DNA of 23,078 nt from CAYUWM01 sp964448395 (GTDB lineage Bacteria; Chloroflexota; Dehalococcoidia; E44-bin15), in the NCBI GenBank assembly GCA_964448395.1, contig CAYUWM010000024.1:1-23078 (forward strand). The letters are read 5' to 3'. How positions within the stretch are numbered: the stretch's first letter is position 1; every line of letters begins with the position of its first letter. The notes under the pieces were generated by a model that was not told the origin of the DNA, searched no databases, and was given only the letters and a program-made list of their open reading frames with translations. The translations under genes and the position numbers were made by a program. Below are positions 14,944-22,139 of this stretch, piece after piece.

Positions 14944-15624
14944 CTACTCTTCTTTGGTTTCCTCGGTGGCCTCGGTGGCCTCCGTTGCCTCAGCGGGCTC
15001 GGTTGCCTCGATAGCCTCGACGGCCTCGGTGGGCTCGGCGACCTCTACGGGCTCAGTCGTCTCGACTGCCTTGGTATCCTCGGCTTCCTCGACGGGCTCG
15101 GTGGGTTCGACCGGCTTGGTCTCCTCCACAGGCTCGGCGGCCTTGGCGACCTCTACGGGCTCAGTCGTCTCGACTGCCTTGGTATCCTCGGCTGGCTCGG
15201 TAGCCTCCGTTGCCTCAACTGGCTCAGCGACCTCTACGGGCTCAGTCGTCTCGACGGCCTCGGTTGCCTCGACGGCCTCAGCGGCCTCTACGGGCTCGGC
15301 GGCCTTGGCGACCTTTTTAGCCTTGGCGGCCTTGACCGGCTTGACTTCGACGCCGCCTCCGGCCATCGCGGTATTGAGCTGCCTCACCAGGCGGGACTTG
15401 CGGCGGGCGGCATTGTTGGGGTGGATAACGCCCTTCTTGGCGGCTATGTCCAGCTCCTGCGTCGCCGCTTTCACCGCCTCTTTGGCGGCATCGAAATCCC
15501 GCTCCAATATGAGCTTCCTCGCCTTGGTGACGGCGGATCTCACCGATGTGCGCACCGGCCGGTTGCGTTCCGCGTTGCGCCTGTCTTGCTTCGCTGCTTT
15601 CTCTGCTGATGTCTTTCCTGCCAA
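14944..15624 (-). CDS. rpsT: Ribosomal protein S20 with long acidic repeat tail
   Basis: Residues 1 to about 88 are a normal bacterial S20, a helical bundle that binds 16S rRNA in the body of the small subunit (AKQDRRNAERNRPVRTSVRS; KGVIHPNNAARRKSRLVRQL). The usual protein stops there. Here a basic linker (KPVKAAKAKKVAKAA) leads into 118 residues made almost only of Glu, Ala, Thr, Val and Pro, such as three copies of AVETTEPVEVA. This tail should be strongly negative and disordered. The start is TTG 15624 behind a very strong GGAGGAGGG, 12 bases after the rel stop, so the two genes share a transcript. No frameshift is seen; the tail is one open frame to a TAG-type end. Confidence 0.93.
   Translation of the reverse strand: MAGKTSAEKAAKQDRRNAERNRPVRTSVRSAVTKARKLILERDFDAAKEAVKAATQELDIAAKKGVIHPNNAARRKSRLVRQLNTAMAGGGVEVKPVKAAKAKKVAKAAEPVEAAEAVEATEAVETTEPVEVAEPVEATEATEPAEDTKAVETTEPVEVAKAAEPVEETKPVEPTEPVEEAEDTKAVETTEPVEVAEPTEAVEAIEATEPAEATEATEATEETKEE
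15037..15255 (-). repeat. Imperfect repeats encoding the S20 tail
   Basis: Two exact 49-base copies lie at 15037-15085 and 15145-15193, and a 29-base partial copy at 15227-15255. All are in the same frame and spell AVETTEPVEVA-like units. The surrounding 14950-15300 is filled with shorter degenerate units of the same codons. Confidence 0.85.
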
Positions 15625-15636
15625 GCTTCCCTCCTC

Positions 15637-17775
15637 CTATGTAATTCGTTTCGCGCTGACCACGCCGGAGACACCCTGCAGCCGGGACAGCAGGCGGCTC
15701 AACTGGCTGAGGCCCTTGGTCTCCAGCGTCAGCGTTATGACGGTTGCGGCGTTGCTGTTGTCCGCAGTGCTGGCGGCGGTGATGTTCACCCCGTCCTCGG
15801 CGACCACGGCCGATATGTCCCGCAGCAGGCCCACCCGGTCGGTAGCCTCCACGCGTACCGGCACGGAGTAGAGCTGCTCCTTCTCCCGCGGTGTCCAATC
15901 TACGTTGATCAGCCGCTCCGGTTCGTCCACGTTGACGATGTTGCGGCAGTCGCGGCGGTGGACGCTCACGCCATTGCTGCGGGTCACGTAACCGATTATC
16001 TTGTCGCCGGGCATGGGGTTGCAGCAGGGGGACAGATGGGTCAGCATGTCTTCCATCCCCGCCACGCGGATGCCGGAGGATATCTTCTTCTTCTTCGGCG
16101 GCGCCACCTCGGGGATGGGCTTCTCCTCGGGCACCGCCAGCCGGCCGACGATCTGGTGGATGCTGACATCGCCGGAGCCGATGGCGGCAAGGAAGTCGTC
16201 TACGCTCTCCTTCTGGAACAGGTCAGCCAGCTCCTGCTCGGAGGTGGATATCCCCAGTCTTGGCAACTCCTTGGAGAGGAGTTCCCTCCCGTGCTGGATG
16301 TTGCTGCCCCGTTCCTGCTTGCGGAACCACTGCCTCACCTTCTCCCTGGCGTGGGAGGTCTGCAGGTAGCCCAGGTCGGGGTTGAGCCAGTCGCGGCTGG
16401 GCCCCTTGTCGCCCTTGACGGTAAGGATCTCTACGGTGTCGCCGTTCTGCAGATGGTAGGTGAGCGGCACCATCTTGCGGTTCACCTTAGCGCCGGTGCA
16501 GCGGTGCCCCAGGTCGGTGTGGATGTGATAGGCGAAGTCCAGCGGGGTGGCGCCTGCCGGCAGGTCTTTGATCTCTCCCTTGGGGGTGTATACCAGCACC
16601 AAATCGCTGAAGACCTCTTTGCCTATGGATTCGAGGAACTCCTTGCCACCGACGCCCTGGTACAGCTCCAGCAGCTGGCGCAGCGCGGCGAAGCGCTGGT
16701 CGAGGGCGGTGTCGCCCTTGCCCTCCTCCTTGTAGCGCCAGTGTGCCGCCACACCGTACTCGGCCACGCGGTGCATATCGTGGGTGCGTATCTGTATCTC
16801 CAACGGGGTGGTGCCCATGCACATCACCGTGGTGTGCAGCGACTGATAAACGCCGCCGCGGGGCTGGGCGATATAATCGTTGAACTCCTTGGGCAGGGAA
16901 TGCCACAGCCCGTGGATCACCGCCAGGGTGTTATAGCAGTCCGACACCTTGTTCACCAGTATGCGGATACCGGATAGGTCGTAGATGTCGCTGAACTCCT
17001 TGCCCTGCTCGGTGTATCTCTGCATCTTGTGGTGGATGCCGTAAATATGCTTCGGCCTGCCGGTAACCTCCGCCTCGATGCCCGCATTTTTAAGCTCGTC
17101 CTGCAGTATACGGGAGGCGTGAGCGATGTACTTCTCGCGCTGCTCCCTCTGGCTGGCGACCAGGTGGACTATATCCCGGTATCTCCTGTTGTGGAGCTGG
17201 CGGAAGGCGAGGTCCTCCATCTGCCACCCTATCTGCCAGATGCCGAGGCGGCTGGCCACTGGGGCGTACAGCTCCATGGTCTCGATGGCCACCGCCTGCC
17301 TTTTGGCGGGGGACATGCGCTTGAGGTTGTGCATCTTGTGCAGCCGGCAGGCGAGCTTGATGAACACCGCCCGGATGTCCTCGGACATCGCCATCAGCAT
17401 CTTGCGCAGGCTTTCGGCATGCGACTCTACGTCGCTCTCGCCCTTCTTCGGTCTGACGTCCTCGGGCCACGTCACCTTGGCCAGCTTTACCACGCTCTCG
17501 ACCAGCCTGCCGACCCCGGGGCCGAACCTCTCGTTGATATCGTTAAGAGCTTGGTTGTTCCTGGTGGGTATCTCGTGGAGCAGCGCGGCGGCGATGCATT
17601 CCTCGTCCAGCTGCAGCTCCGCGATGGTGATAGCGGTCTGGAGGGCATGCTCCACGTCATCGGGGAACGACTGCGATACGAACTCGAAGGCACCCTCGAT
17701 GAGCTCCAGGGTTTGTGGGGGGAGATAAAGCTGCGTCCGGTCGATCAGCGCCCGGATATCGGTCTTCTTTGCCAC
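15637..17775 (-). CDS. RelA/SpoT-family (p)ppGpp synthetase, hydrolase site degenerate
   Basis: A long RSH enzyme (712 residues from GTG 17775; an ATG at 17838 would give 733 but would include the predicted promoter). The N-terminal HD domain keeps H43 and H67 but reads LLHEIPTR where active enzymes have LLHDVVEDT, and KLACRLH where they have KLADRLH, so the metal ligands and catalytic Glu-Asp are lost. The synthetase domain looks intact (RPKHIYGIHHKMQ; IYDLSGIRI with D266; YQSLHTTV; LEIQIRT), and its specificity motif EFND (297-300) resembles RelA EXDD rather than bifunctional RXKD. TGS (VYTPKGEIKDLPAGATPLDFAY), a zinc-finger-like CCNP region and a C-terminal ACT domain follow. It shares a transcript with rpsT. 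Confidence 0.9.
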   Translation of the reverse strand: MAKKTDIRALIDRTQLYLPPQTLELIEGAFEFVSQSFPDDVEHALQTAITIAELQLDEECIAAALLHEIPTRNNQALNDINERFGPGVGRLVESVVKLAKVTWPEDVRPKKGESDVESHAESLRKMLMAMSEDIRAVFIKLACRLHKMHNLKRMSPAKRQAVAIETMELYAPVASRLGIWQIGWQMEDLAFRQLHNRRYRDIVHLVASQREQREKYIAHASRILQDELKNAGIEAEVTGRPKHIYGIHHKMQRYTEQGKEFSDIYDLSGIRILVNKVSDCYNTLAVIHGLWHSLPKEFNDYIAQPRGGVYQSLHTTVMCMGTTPLEIQIRTHDMHRVAEYGVAAHWRYKEEGKGDTALDQRFAALRQLLELYQGVGGKEFLESIGKEVFSDLVLVYTPKGEIKDLPAGATPLDFAYHIHTDLGHRCTGAKVNRKMVPLTYHLQNGDTVEILTVKGDKGPSRDWLNPDLGYLQTSHAREKVRQWFRKQERGSNIQHGRELLSKELPRLGISTSEQELADLFQKESVDDFLAAIGSGDVSIHQIVGRLAVPEEKPIPEVAPPKKKKISSGIRVAGMEDMLTHLSPCCNPMPGDKIIGYVTRSNGVSVHRRDCRNIVNVDEPERLINVDWTPREKEQLYSVPVRVEATDRVGLLRDISAVVAEDGVNITAASTADNSNAATVITLTLETKGLSQLSRLLSRLQGVSGVVSAKRIT

Positions 17776-17783
17776 AACACACC

Positions 17784-17812
17784 AGTATACCCCAGCGTCG
17801 GTGGTTGCGCAA
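17784..17812 (-). promoter_or_regulatory. Predicted promoter of rel-rpsT
   Basis: On the minus strand TTGCGC (17807-17812), 17 bases, then TATACT (17784-17789). The start would fall near 17777, almost on the GTG at 17775, so the mRNA may be leaderless. The -35 hexamer is weak. Confidence 0.45.
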
Positions 17813-17818
17813 TTGCCC

Positions 17819-17848
17819 TTTACAAGCGCTTTCACCATAGTGTATTCT
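17819..17848 (+). promoter_or_regulatory. hisS promoter
   Basis: TTTACA (17819-17824), 18 bases, then TATTCT (17843-17848). It is back to back with the rel promoter, with the two -35 boxes six bases apart. Confidence 0.65.
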
Positions 17849-17869
17849 AGCTCAAACAGGGAGGCTCAT

Positions 17870-19126
17870 TTGTACAAGGCACCCAGGGGCACATTGGACA
17901 TACTGCCGGAGGAACAGCCCTATTATCGCCACGTCGAGGAGAAGGCGGCGGAGGTCTGCAAGCGATACGGCTACGGTCGCATAGATACCCCCGTCTTCGA
18001 GGACTCGGGCCTGTTCATCCGCACCATCGGCGTGGGCACAGACATCGTGGATAAAGAGACATACACCTTCGAGGACCGCAGCGGGCAGGGGATGACGCTG
18101 CGCCCCGAGGGCACCGCTTCGGTGTGTCGCGCCTACTTGGAGCACGGGATGCACAACCTGCCCCAGCCGGTGCGGCTGTACTATTTCGCCTCCATCTTCA
18201 GGTACGAGCGGCCGCAGAAGGGGAGGTATCGCCAGCACCAGCAGTTCGGCGTGGAGGCCATCGGCGACGGCGACCCCGCCCTGGATGCCGAGGTGATAGA
18301 GATGGCGTGGCGTTTTTTCAAGGCGCTGGGGCTGCGCCGGCTCTCCCTGCAGGTGAACAGCATCGGCTGCAGGGGTTGCCGCCCGCCCTATATCGCTGCG
18401 CTCAAGGAGCACTACTCGGGGTATGTGGATCAGCTCTGTCCCGAGTGCAAGGCCAGGCTGGAGCGCAACCCGCTGCGCCTCCTCGATTGCAAGAAGCCAT
18501 CGTGTCAGGGTGTTGCCGATGCGGCGCCTAAGAGCGAGCAATACCTTTGCCCCGGCTGCAAGGAGCATCACAGGTATGTATTGCGCTACCTGCGCCTGAT
18601 GAGGGTGCCGTTGCAGAAGAACCACCGTCTGGTGCGGGGGCTGGATTACTATACCAGGACGGTGTTCGAGATCCAGCCCCGCGGCGAGGAGGGGGCGCAG
18701 AGCGCGCTGGGTGGCGGCGGCCGCTACGACGACCTCATCGGGGAGCTCGGCGGCAAAGCTACCCCGGCGATCGGCTTCGCCACCGGCATCGAGCGCATCG
18801 TCATGAACCTCAAGGAGCAGGGCATCCGGCTGCCGCAGTCGCCGCAAAGCGGGCTGTACGTGGCGCATATGGGGGATAAAGCCAAGTCGGCGGCGGTCAG
18901 GTTCGCCTCGGAGCTGCGCCGCTCGGGGTTGCTGGTCAATTTGAGCCTGGGGGGCAAGAGCATCAAGGCCCAGATGCGTCAGGCGAACGCGCTGGGGGTA
19001 GAGTATGCCTTCATCTTCGGTGAGGACGAGGTCAGGAACGGTACTGTAACCTATCGTGACATGGAGACCGGCGAGCAGTGGGAGGTGGCCCTGGAGGACG
19101 TCGTAGATCTGCTGACCGAGGTGTAA
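17870..19126 (+). CDS. hisS: Histidyl-tRNA synthetase
   Basis: A 418-residue class II synthetase of normal length that charges tRNA-His. Motif 1 begins near GTLDILPEEQPYYRHVE; LRPEGTASVCRAYLEH and the motif 2 region FRYERPQKGRYRQHQQFG are present; the histidine-specific signature is LVRGLDYYTRTVFE; motif 3 is IGFATGIERIVMNL. The C-terminal anticodon-binding domain follows (from about LYVAHMG). The start is TTG 17870 with GGGAGG five bases upstream; no earlier codon has a ribosome binding site. It is divergent from rel, a neighbour pairing common in bacteria, which makes sense since Rel senses uncharged tRNA. Confidence 0.95.
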   Translation: MYKAPRGTLDILPEEQPYYRHVEEKAAEVCKRYGYGRIDTPVFEDSGLFIRTIGVGTDIVDKETYTFEDRSGQGMTLRPEGTASVCRAYLEHGMHNLPQPVRLYYFASIFRYERPQKGRYRQHQQFGVEAIGDGDPALDAEVIEMAWRFFKALGLRRLSLQVNSIGCRGCRPPYIAALKEHYSGYVDQLCPECKARLERNPLRLLDCKKPSCQGVADAAPKSEQYLCPGCKEHHRYVLRYLRLMRVPLQKNHRLVRGLDYYTRTVFEIQPRGEEGAQSALGGGGRYDDLIGELGGKATPAIGFATGIERIVMNLKEQGIRLPQSPQSGLYVAHMGDKAKSAAVRFASELRRSGLLVNLSLGGKSIKAQMRQANALGVEYAFIFGEDEVRNGTVTYRDMETGEQWEVALEDVVDLLTEV

Positions 19127-19127
19127 G

Positions 19128-19136
19128 TGGTATAAT
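19128..19136 (+). promoter_or_regulatory. Extended -10 element after hisS
   Basis: TGGTATAAT has the TGn plus perfect TATAAT of an extended -10 promoter, with no good -35. The predicted start near 19143 lies immediately before the hisS terminator hairpin. It could serve the 19188-21904 genes. Confidence 0.4.
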
Positions 19137-19145
19137 ATCCGAGGG

Positions 19146-19170
19146 AGCCCCGCAGAGGGGCTTTTTATAT
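19146..19170 (+). terminator. Rho-independent terminator after hisS
   Basis: AGCCCC (19146-19151), five-base loop, GGGGCT (19157-19162), then five T and an AT-rich end. It should stop hisS transcripts. Confidence 0.8.
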
Positions 19171-19187
19171 CGAGGGTCGTTGAGATA

Positions 19188-19718
19188 ATGGAAGAGTTAG
19201 ATACCGAACGCAATGGGGCAGTAGAGGTGCCGGCTTCGGCGGAGCCCAGGAGCCTCGAAGTCGTTTATGCCGAGGTCAAGGAGAGGCTGGAGGTGCAGAT
19301 GCGCCAGATAGAGGCGCTGGACGTAAAAACGGGCCAGATACTTTTCGTGGCCGGCATAACGTTAGGTATAGCCGCCGCGGCGCAGGCGGTGGCAATGTCT
19401 TCGGTAGATAATCAGTGGATAGCTCTATTCTTCTCCCTACCGGTGCTGTTCTATTTTGGCAGCATGTACTTCGCATTTCGGGGGTGGGTGGTCCGGGAGT
19501 TCTTCCGCGACCCGGAACCGAGGCCGTTGCGGGACCACTACCTGTTTGAAAGCCCTGACTTCACCAAGCGCAGGCTGATAGCACATTTCATCTCATCCTA
19601 CGAGTGGAATCAGGGCACCATTAAGAAGAAGGTGCGACATACTCGCATAGCTTCGTATTTGTTGCTCGGGGAGGTTCTAGCCTCGGTGGTGGTGCTTGTG
19701 GCGCGGGTGTGGTTTTAA
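19188..19718 (+). CDS. Three-helix membrane protein of unknown function
   Basis: A 176-residue protein. A charged N-terminal helix (about 22-45) leads into QIEALDVKTGQILFVAGITL, the first membrane helix (50-70). A second follows at 77-98 and a third at 155-174, with a cytosolic charged stretch (about 100-150) between. The LDVKTGQIL segment before the first helix recalls SLATT and Pycsar-type membrane effectors, in which a similar LD-x-K element precedes the helices, but the match is faint and no sensor or cyclase gene is near. I do not assign a function. It lies between the hisS terminator and the prfA cluster and may be read from the extended -10 element at 19128. Confidence 0.7.
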   Translation: MEELDTERNGAVEVPASAEPRSLEVVYAEVKERLEVQMRQIEALDVKTGQILFVAGITLGIAAAAQAVAMSSVDNQWIALFFSLPVLFYFGSMYFAFRGWVVREFFRDPEPRPLRDHYLFESPDFTKRRLIAHFISSYEWNQGTIKKKVRHTRIASYLLLGEVLASVVVLVARVWF

Positions 19719-19742
19719 TTTAGATATCGAGGGGTGATGACC

Positions 19743-19964
19743 ATGGACGATAAGGAAAAGACATCCGATAGCGGCGGCGAAAAGCCCTCAGAGATACCGC
19801 CCGGGGTGGCTGAAAACCCCGACGTTGAAGACCCCAGGCTATACAGCCCCATGCAGGAAGCCGATCGGCCCTCACCGGAAGAGCGTGTAGAGCAGGCTGA
19901 GGAAAAGGAGCAGTCTAACGCCAAAACTGATGCAGATAAATCTTCAGGTGAGCAGTCAGGGTGA
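19743..19964 (+). CDS. Small acidic disordered protein
   Basis: A 73-residue protein rich in Glu, Asp, Ser and Pro with no hydrophobic core, signal or cysteine (MDDKEKTSDSGGEKPSE at the start; EERVEQAEEKEQSNAK near the end). ATG 19743 is chosen because GAGGGG lies eight bases upstream; two in-frame starts closer to it are too near. It ends six bases before the prfA ATG, and the AGGGTG used by prfA overlaps its end, so the two are likely linked. It looks intrinsically disordered; function unknown. Confidence 0.6.
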   Translation: MDDKEKTSDSGGEKPSEIPPGVAENPDVEDPRLYSPMQEADRPSPEERVEQAEEKEQSNAKTDADKSSGEQSG

Positions 19965-19970
19965 TATGTT

Positions 19971-21035
19971 ATGCTGGAGAGGCTGGACGCGGTTGAGGAG
20001 CGCTACGAGGAGCTAAACCACCTCATGGCACAGCCGGAGGTGGCTGCCAATTACGAGCGGGCGCAGGAGCTGGCAAAGGAGCAGGCGGGTATCGCTCCAC
20101 TCGTATCGAAATATCGCCAATACAAGAAGGTGGCTCTTGCTTTGGAACAGACGCGGGCGATGCAGGAGAAGGAGCCGGACGAGGAGATGGCGGAGCTGGT
20201 TGCAGACGAGGTGGCCAGCCTCGAAGAGCGTCTGGATAAGCTGACCCGGGAGATAGAGGAAGCCCTGGTGCCCCGGGACGCCTATGGGGATAAGGACGTC
20301 ATCGTTGAGATACGCGCCGGCGCCGGCGGGAATGAGGCCGGCCTGTTCGCCGCCGACCTGTTCCGCATGTACAACCGCTACGCCGAATCCAGAGGCTGGC
20401 AGGTGGATGTGATCGACAAGAACGAGAGCGGCATCGGCGGGTTCAAGGAGATCATCTTCGAGGTCAAGGGCAAGGGTGTCTACAGCCGTCTCAAGTACGA
20501 GAGCGGGGTGCACCGGGTGCAGCGGGTGCCGGTCACCGAGTCCAGCGGCCGCATCCATACCTCTACCGCCACCGTTGCCGTCCTCCCCGAGGCCGAAGAG
20601 GTGGAGTTAAATATCAATCCCGATGACCTCAGGATAGATATATTCCACGCTGGGGGACACGGGGGGCAGAACGTGAACAAGCTGGCCACCGCGGTTCGGA
20701 TAACTCACCTGCCCACCGGGGTGGTGGCCGTCTGCCAGGACGAGCGCTCCCAGCTGCGGAACAAGAACCGGGCGATGGCGGTGCTCCGCGCCCGCATACT
20801 CGATATCGAGCAGCGCAAGCACTCTGAACAAATCGCCATGGAGCGGCGCTCGCAGGTGGGCACCGGCGACCGCTCAGAGAAGGTGCGCACCTACAATTTC
20901 CCCCAGGGGAGGATAACCGACCACCGCATCGGCTTGAATCTGCACAACATGGAGAGCTTCCTCGGCGGTGAGCTCGATCCCATGATAGATGCCCTCGTTG
21001 CGGAGGAGCACGCCAGATTGCTGGAGAAGGCATGA
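19971..21035 (+). CDS. prfA: Peptide chain release factor 1
   Basis: RF1 (354 residues) reads UAA and UAG stop codons. The stop-recognition tripeptide is PVT (187-189) in RVPVTESSGRIHTS. The catalytic GGQ is at 231-233 in FHAGGHGGQNVNK, where the preceding residues (GGH) differ from the common SGAGGQHVNK. The conserved QDERSQLRNKNRAM helix follows. The N-terminal coiled region and the domain 2 start GAGGNEAGLFAADLFRMY are normal. Its end overlaps prmC by four bases (ATGA), so the modification enzyme is translationally coupled to its substrate. Confidence 0.95.
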   Translation: MLERLDAVEERYEELNHLMAQPEVAANYERAQELAKEQAGIAPLVSKYRQYKKVALALEQTRAMQEKEPDEEMAELVADEVASLEERLDKLTREIEEALVPRDAYGDKDVIVEIRAGAGGNEAGLFAADLFRMYNRYAESRGWQVDVIDKNESGIGGFKEIIFEVKGKGVYSRLKYESGVHRVQRVPVTESSGRIHTSTATVAVLPEAEEVELNINPDDLRIDIFHAGGHGGQNVNKLATAVRITHLPTGVVAVCQDERSQLRNKNRAMAVLRARILDIEQRKHSEQIAMERRSQVGTGDRSEKVRTYNFPQGRITDHRIGLNLHNMESFLGGELDPMIDALVAEEHARLLEKA

Positions 21036-21904
21036 TCGTAAAACAGGCCCTGCGACGTGCCGCCATGACCCTCGTCGAACATTCCATTGAGGATGCATCC
21101 CTGGAGGCCGAGGTGATGCTGATGCACGTGCTGGGCGTGAGCCGCGCCGGCCTCTACTTGCGATTGGATGATATCCTGCCGATCGATAGAGGTGAGGCTA
21201 TGGCGCAGGTGATGGAGCGCCGGCTTGAACACGAACCCCTCGCCTATATCACCGGCAGCCGCGAGTTCTTCGGCATCGATTTCTACGTGACTCGCGGTGC
21301 CCTCATACCCCGGCCGGAGACGGAATCGCTGGTTGAGGCGACAATCAAGCTGGTGAACAGCCGTTTCCCCGCGGGAGACGCCGTCATCGCCGATATCGGC
21401 ACCGGCAGCGGGGCAATCGCCGTATCGCTGGCGCTTGAGCTGCCGCAGGCGATGGTCTATGCCGTCGATATCTCCCCGCGCGCGCTGGAGGTCGCCTCGA
21501 TAAACTGCCGCCGGCACGGCGTCGGCGTACAACTGCTGGAGGGCGACCTGCTGGCTCCCCTGCCTGAGCCGGTGGATATCGTTGTCGCCAACCTTCCATA
21601 CGTCAGTGACGCTGAGATGGGGGAACTGAGCGCGGAGATAAGGCTGTACGAGCCGTCGATAGCGCTAGCCGGCGGAAGCGATGGGCTGGATGTGGTGCGG
21701 CGGTTTATCGCTGGCGCGCCCGCTAGTCTCCGCTCTGGGGGAACGATGCTCCTCGAGATAGCGCCCGGTCAGGTGCAGGCGCTGGCTGGATGGATAGTTA
21801 GCAATTTGCCCGGGTCAATCGTATCACCTTTCGGCGACCTCGGCGGGGTGACTCGTTTGGTTAAGATCACAACGCCGTGTCGAGCTCTGGCCACGCTCAA
21901 TTAA
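21032..21904 (+). CDS. prmC: PrmC, release factor glutamine methyltransferase
   Basis: PrmC (290 residues) methylates the glutamine of the GGQ motif in release factors. The N-terminal helical substrate-binding domain is followed by the entry loop YITGSREFFGIDFYV and RPETESLVE, SAM motif I IADIGTGSGAIAVSLA (120-134), and the catalytic loop VVANLPYVSD. That loop reads NLPY (187-190) where the family has NPPY; Asn and Tyr that hold the glutamine side chain are kept, so activity is likely. It is coupled to prfA. It is the last gene before the rRNA promoter region. Confidence 0.93.
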   Translation: MIVKQALRRAAMTLVEHSIEDASLEAEVMLMHVLGVSRAGLYLRLDDILPIDRGEAMAQVMERRLEHEPLAYITGSREFFGIDFYVTRGALIPRPETESLVEATIKLVNSRFPAGDAVIADIGTGSGAIAVSLALELPQAMVYAVDISPRALEVASINCRRHGVGVQLLEGDLLAPLPEPVDIVVANLPYVSDAEMGELSAEIRLYEPSIALAGGSDGLDVVRRFIAGAPASLRSGGTMLLEIAPGQVQALAGWIVSNLPGSIVSPFGDLGGVTRLVKITTPCRALATLN

Positions 21905-21943
21905 ACGTGCAGCGAATACTTACTTTCCAGCCTGTGCCGGGTG

Positions 21944-21973
21944 TTGACAGGGCGGTAAGGATTGTGGTAACAT
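21944..21973 (+). promoter_or_regulatory. 23S rRNA promoter P1
   Basis: A perfect TTGACA (21944-21949), 18 bases, then TAACAT (21968-21973). First of two tandem promoters between prmC and the 23S gene. Confidence 0.65.
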
Positions 21974-22010
21974 ATTCTCAGTGACGATACTAGGGGTGAC
22001 AACTGAATAG

Positions 22011-22039
22011 TTGACTTAGTATAAGGCCTGATGTAAACT
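22011..22039 (+). promoter_or_regulatory. 23S rRNA promoter P2
   Basis: TTGACT (22011-22016), 17 bases, then TAAACT (22034-22039). Hexamers and spacing are the same as for the LsrF-like gene promoter. Confidence 0.5.
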
Positions 22040-22042
22040 GAT

Positions 22043-22067
22043 GAGGCGGCTTACATTGAGCCGTCTC
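22043..22067 (+). other. Hairpin in the 23S leader
   Basis: GAGGCGGCT (22043-22051) pairs with AGCCGTCTC (22059-22067) with one G-U pair and a seven-base loop. It is followed by TATTTG, too poor in T for a sure terminator. It would form only in transcripts from P1, because P2 should start at about 22046. Beyond it, 22079-22101 (ACCTTAAAAACTGAATA) resembles the conserved motif found in 16S-23S spacers of Firmicutes-like rRNA operons. I see no gene in 21905-22139. Confidence 0.5.
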
Positions 22068-22139
22068 TATTTGTGTGCAGCACCTTAAAAACTGAATATA
22101 GTCGCGAGAAAAGTTTAATTATGCCCATCTGTTAGTGTA

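Noticed and set aside
14950..15300. Repeats considered as a CRISPR array or satellite
   Set aside because: Copies are uneven, without unique spacers of fixed length, and all are in frame within rpsT; they encode the acidic tail.
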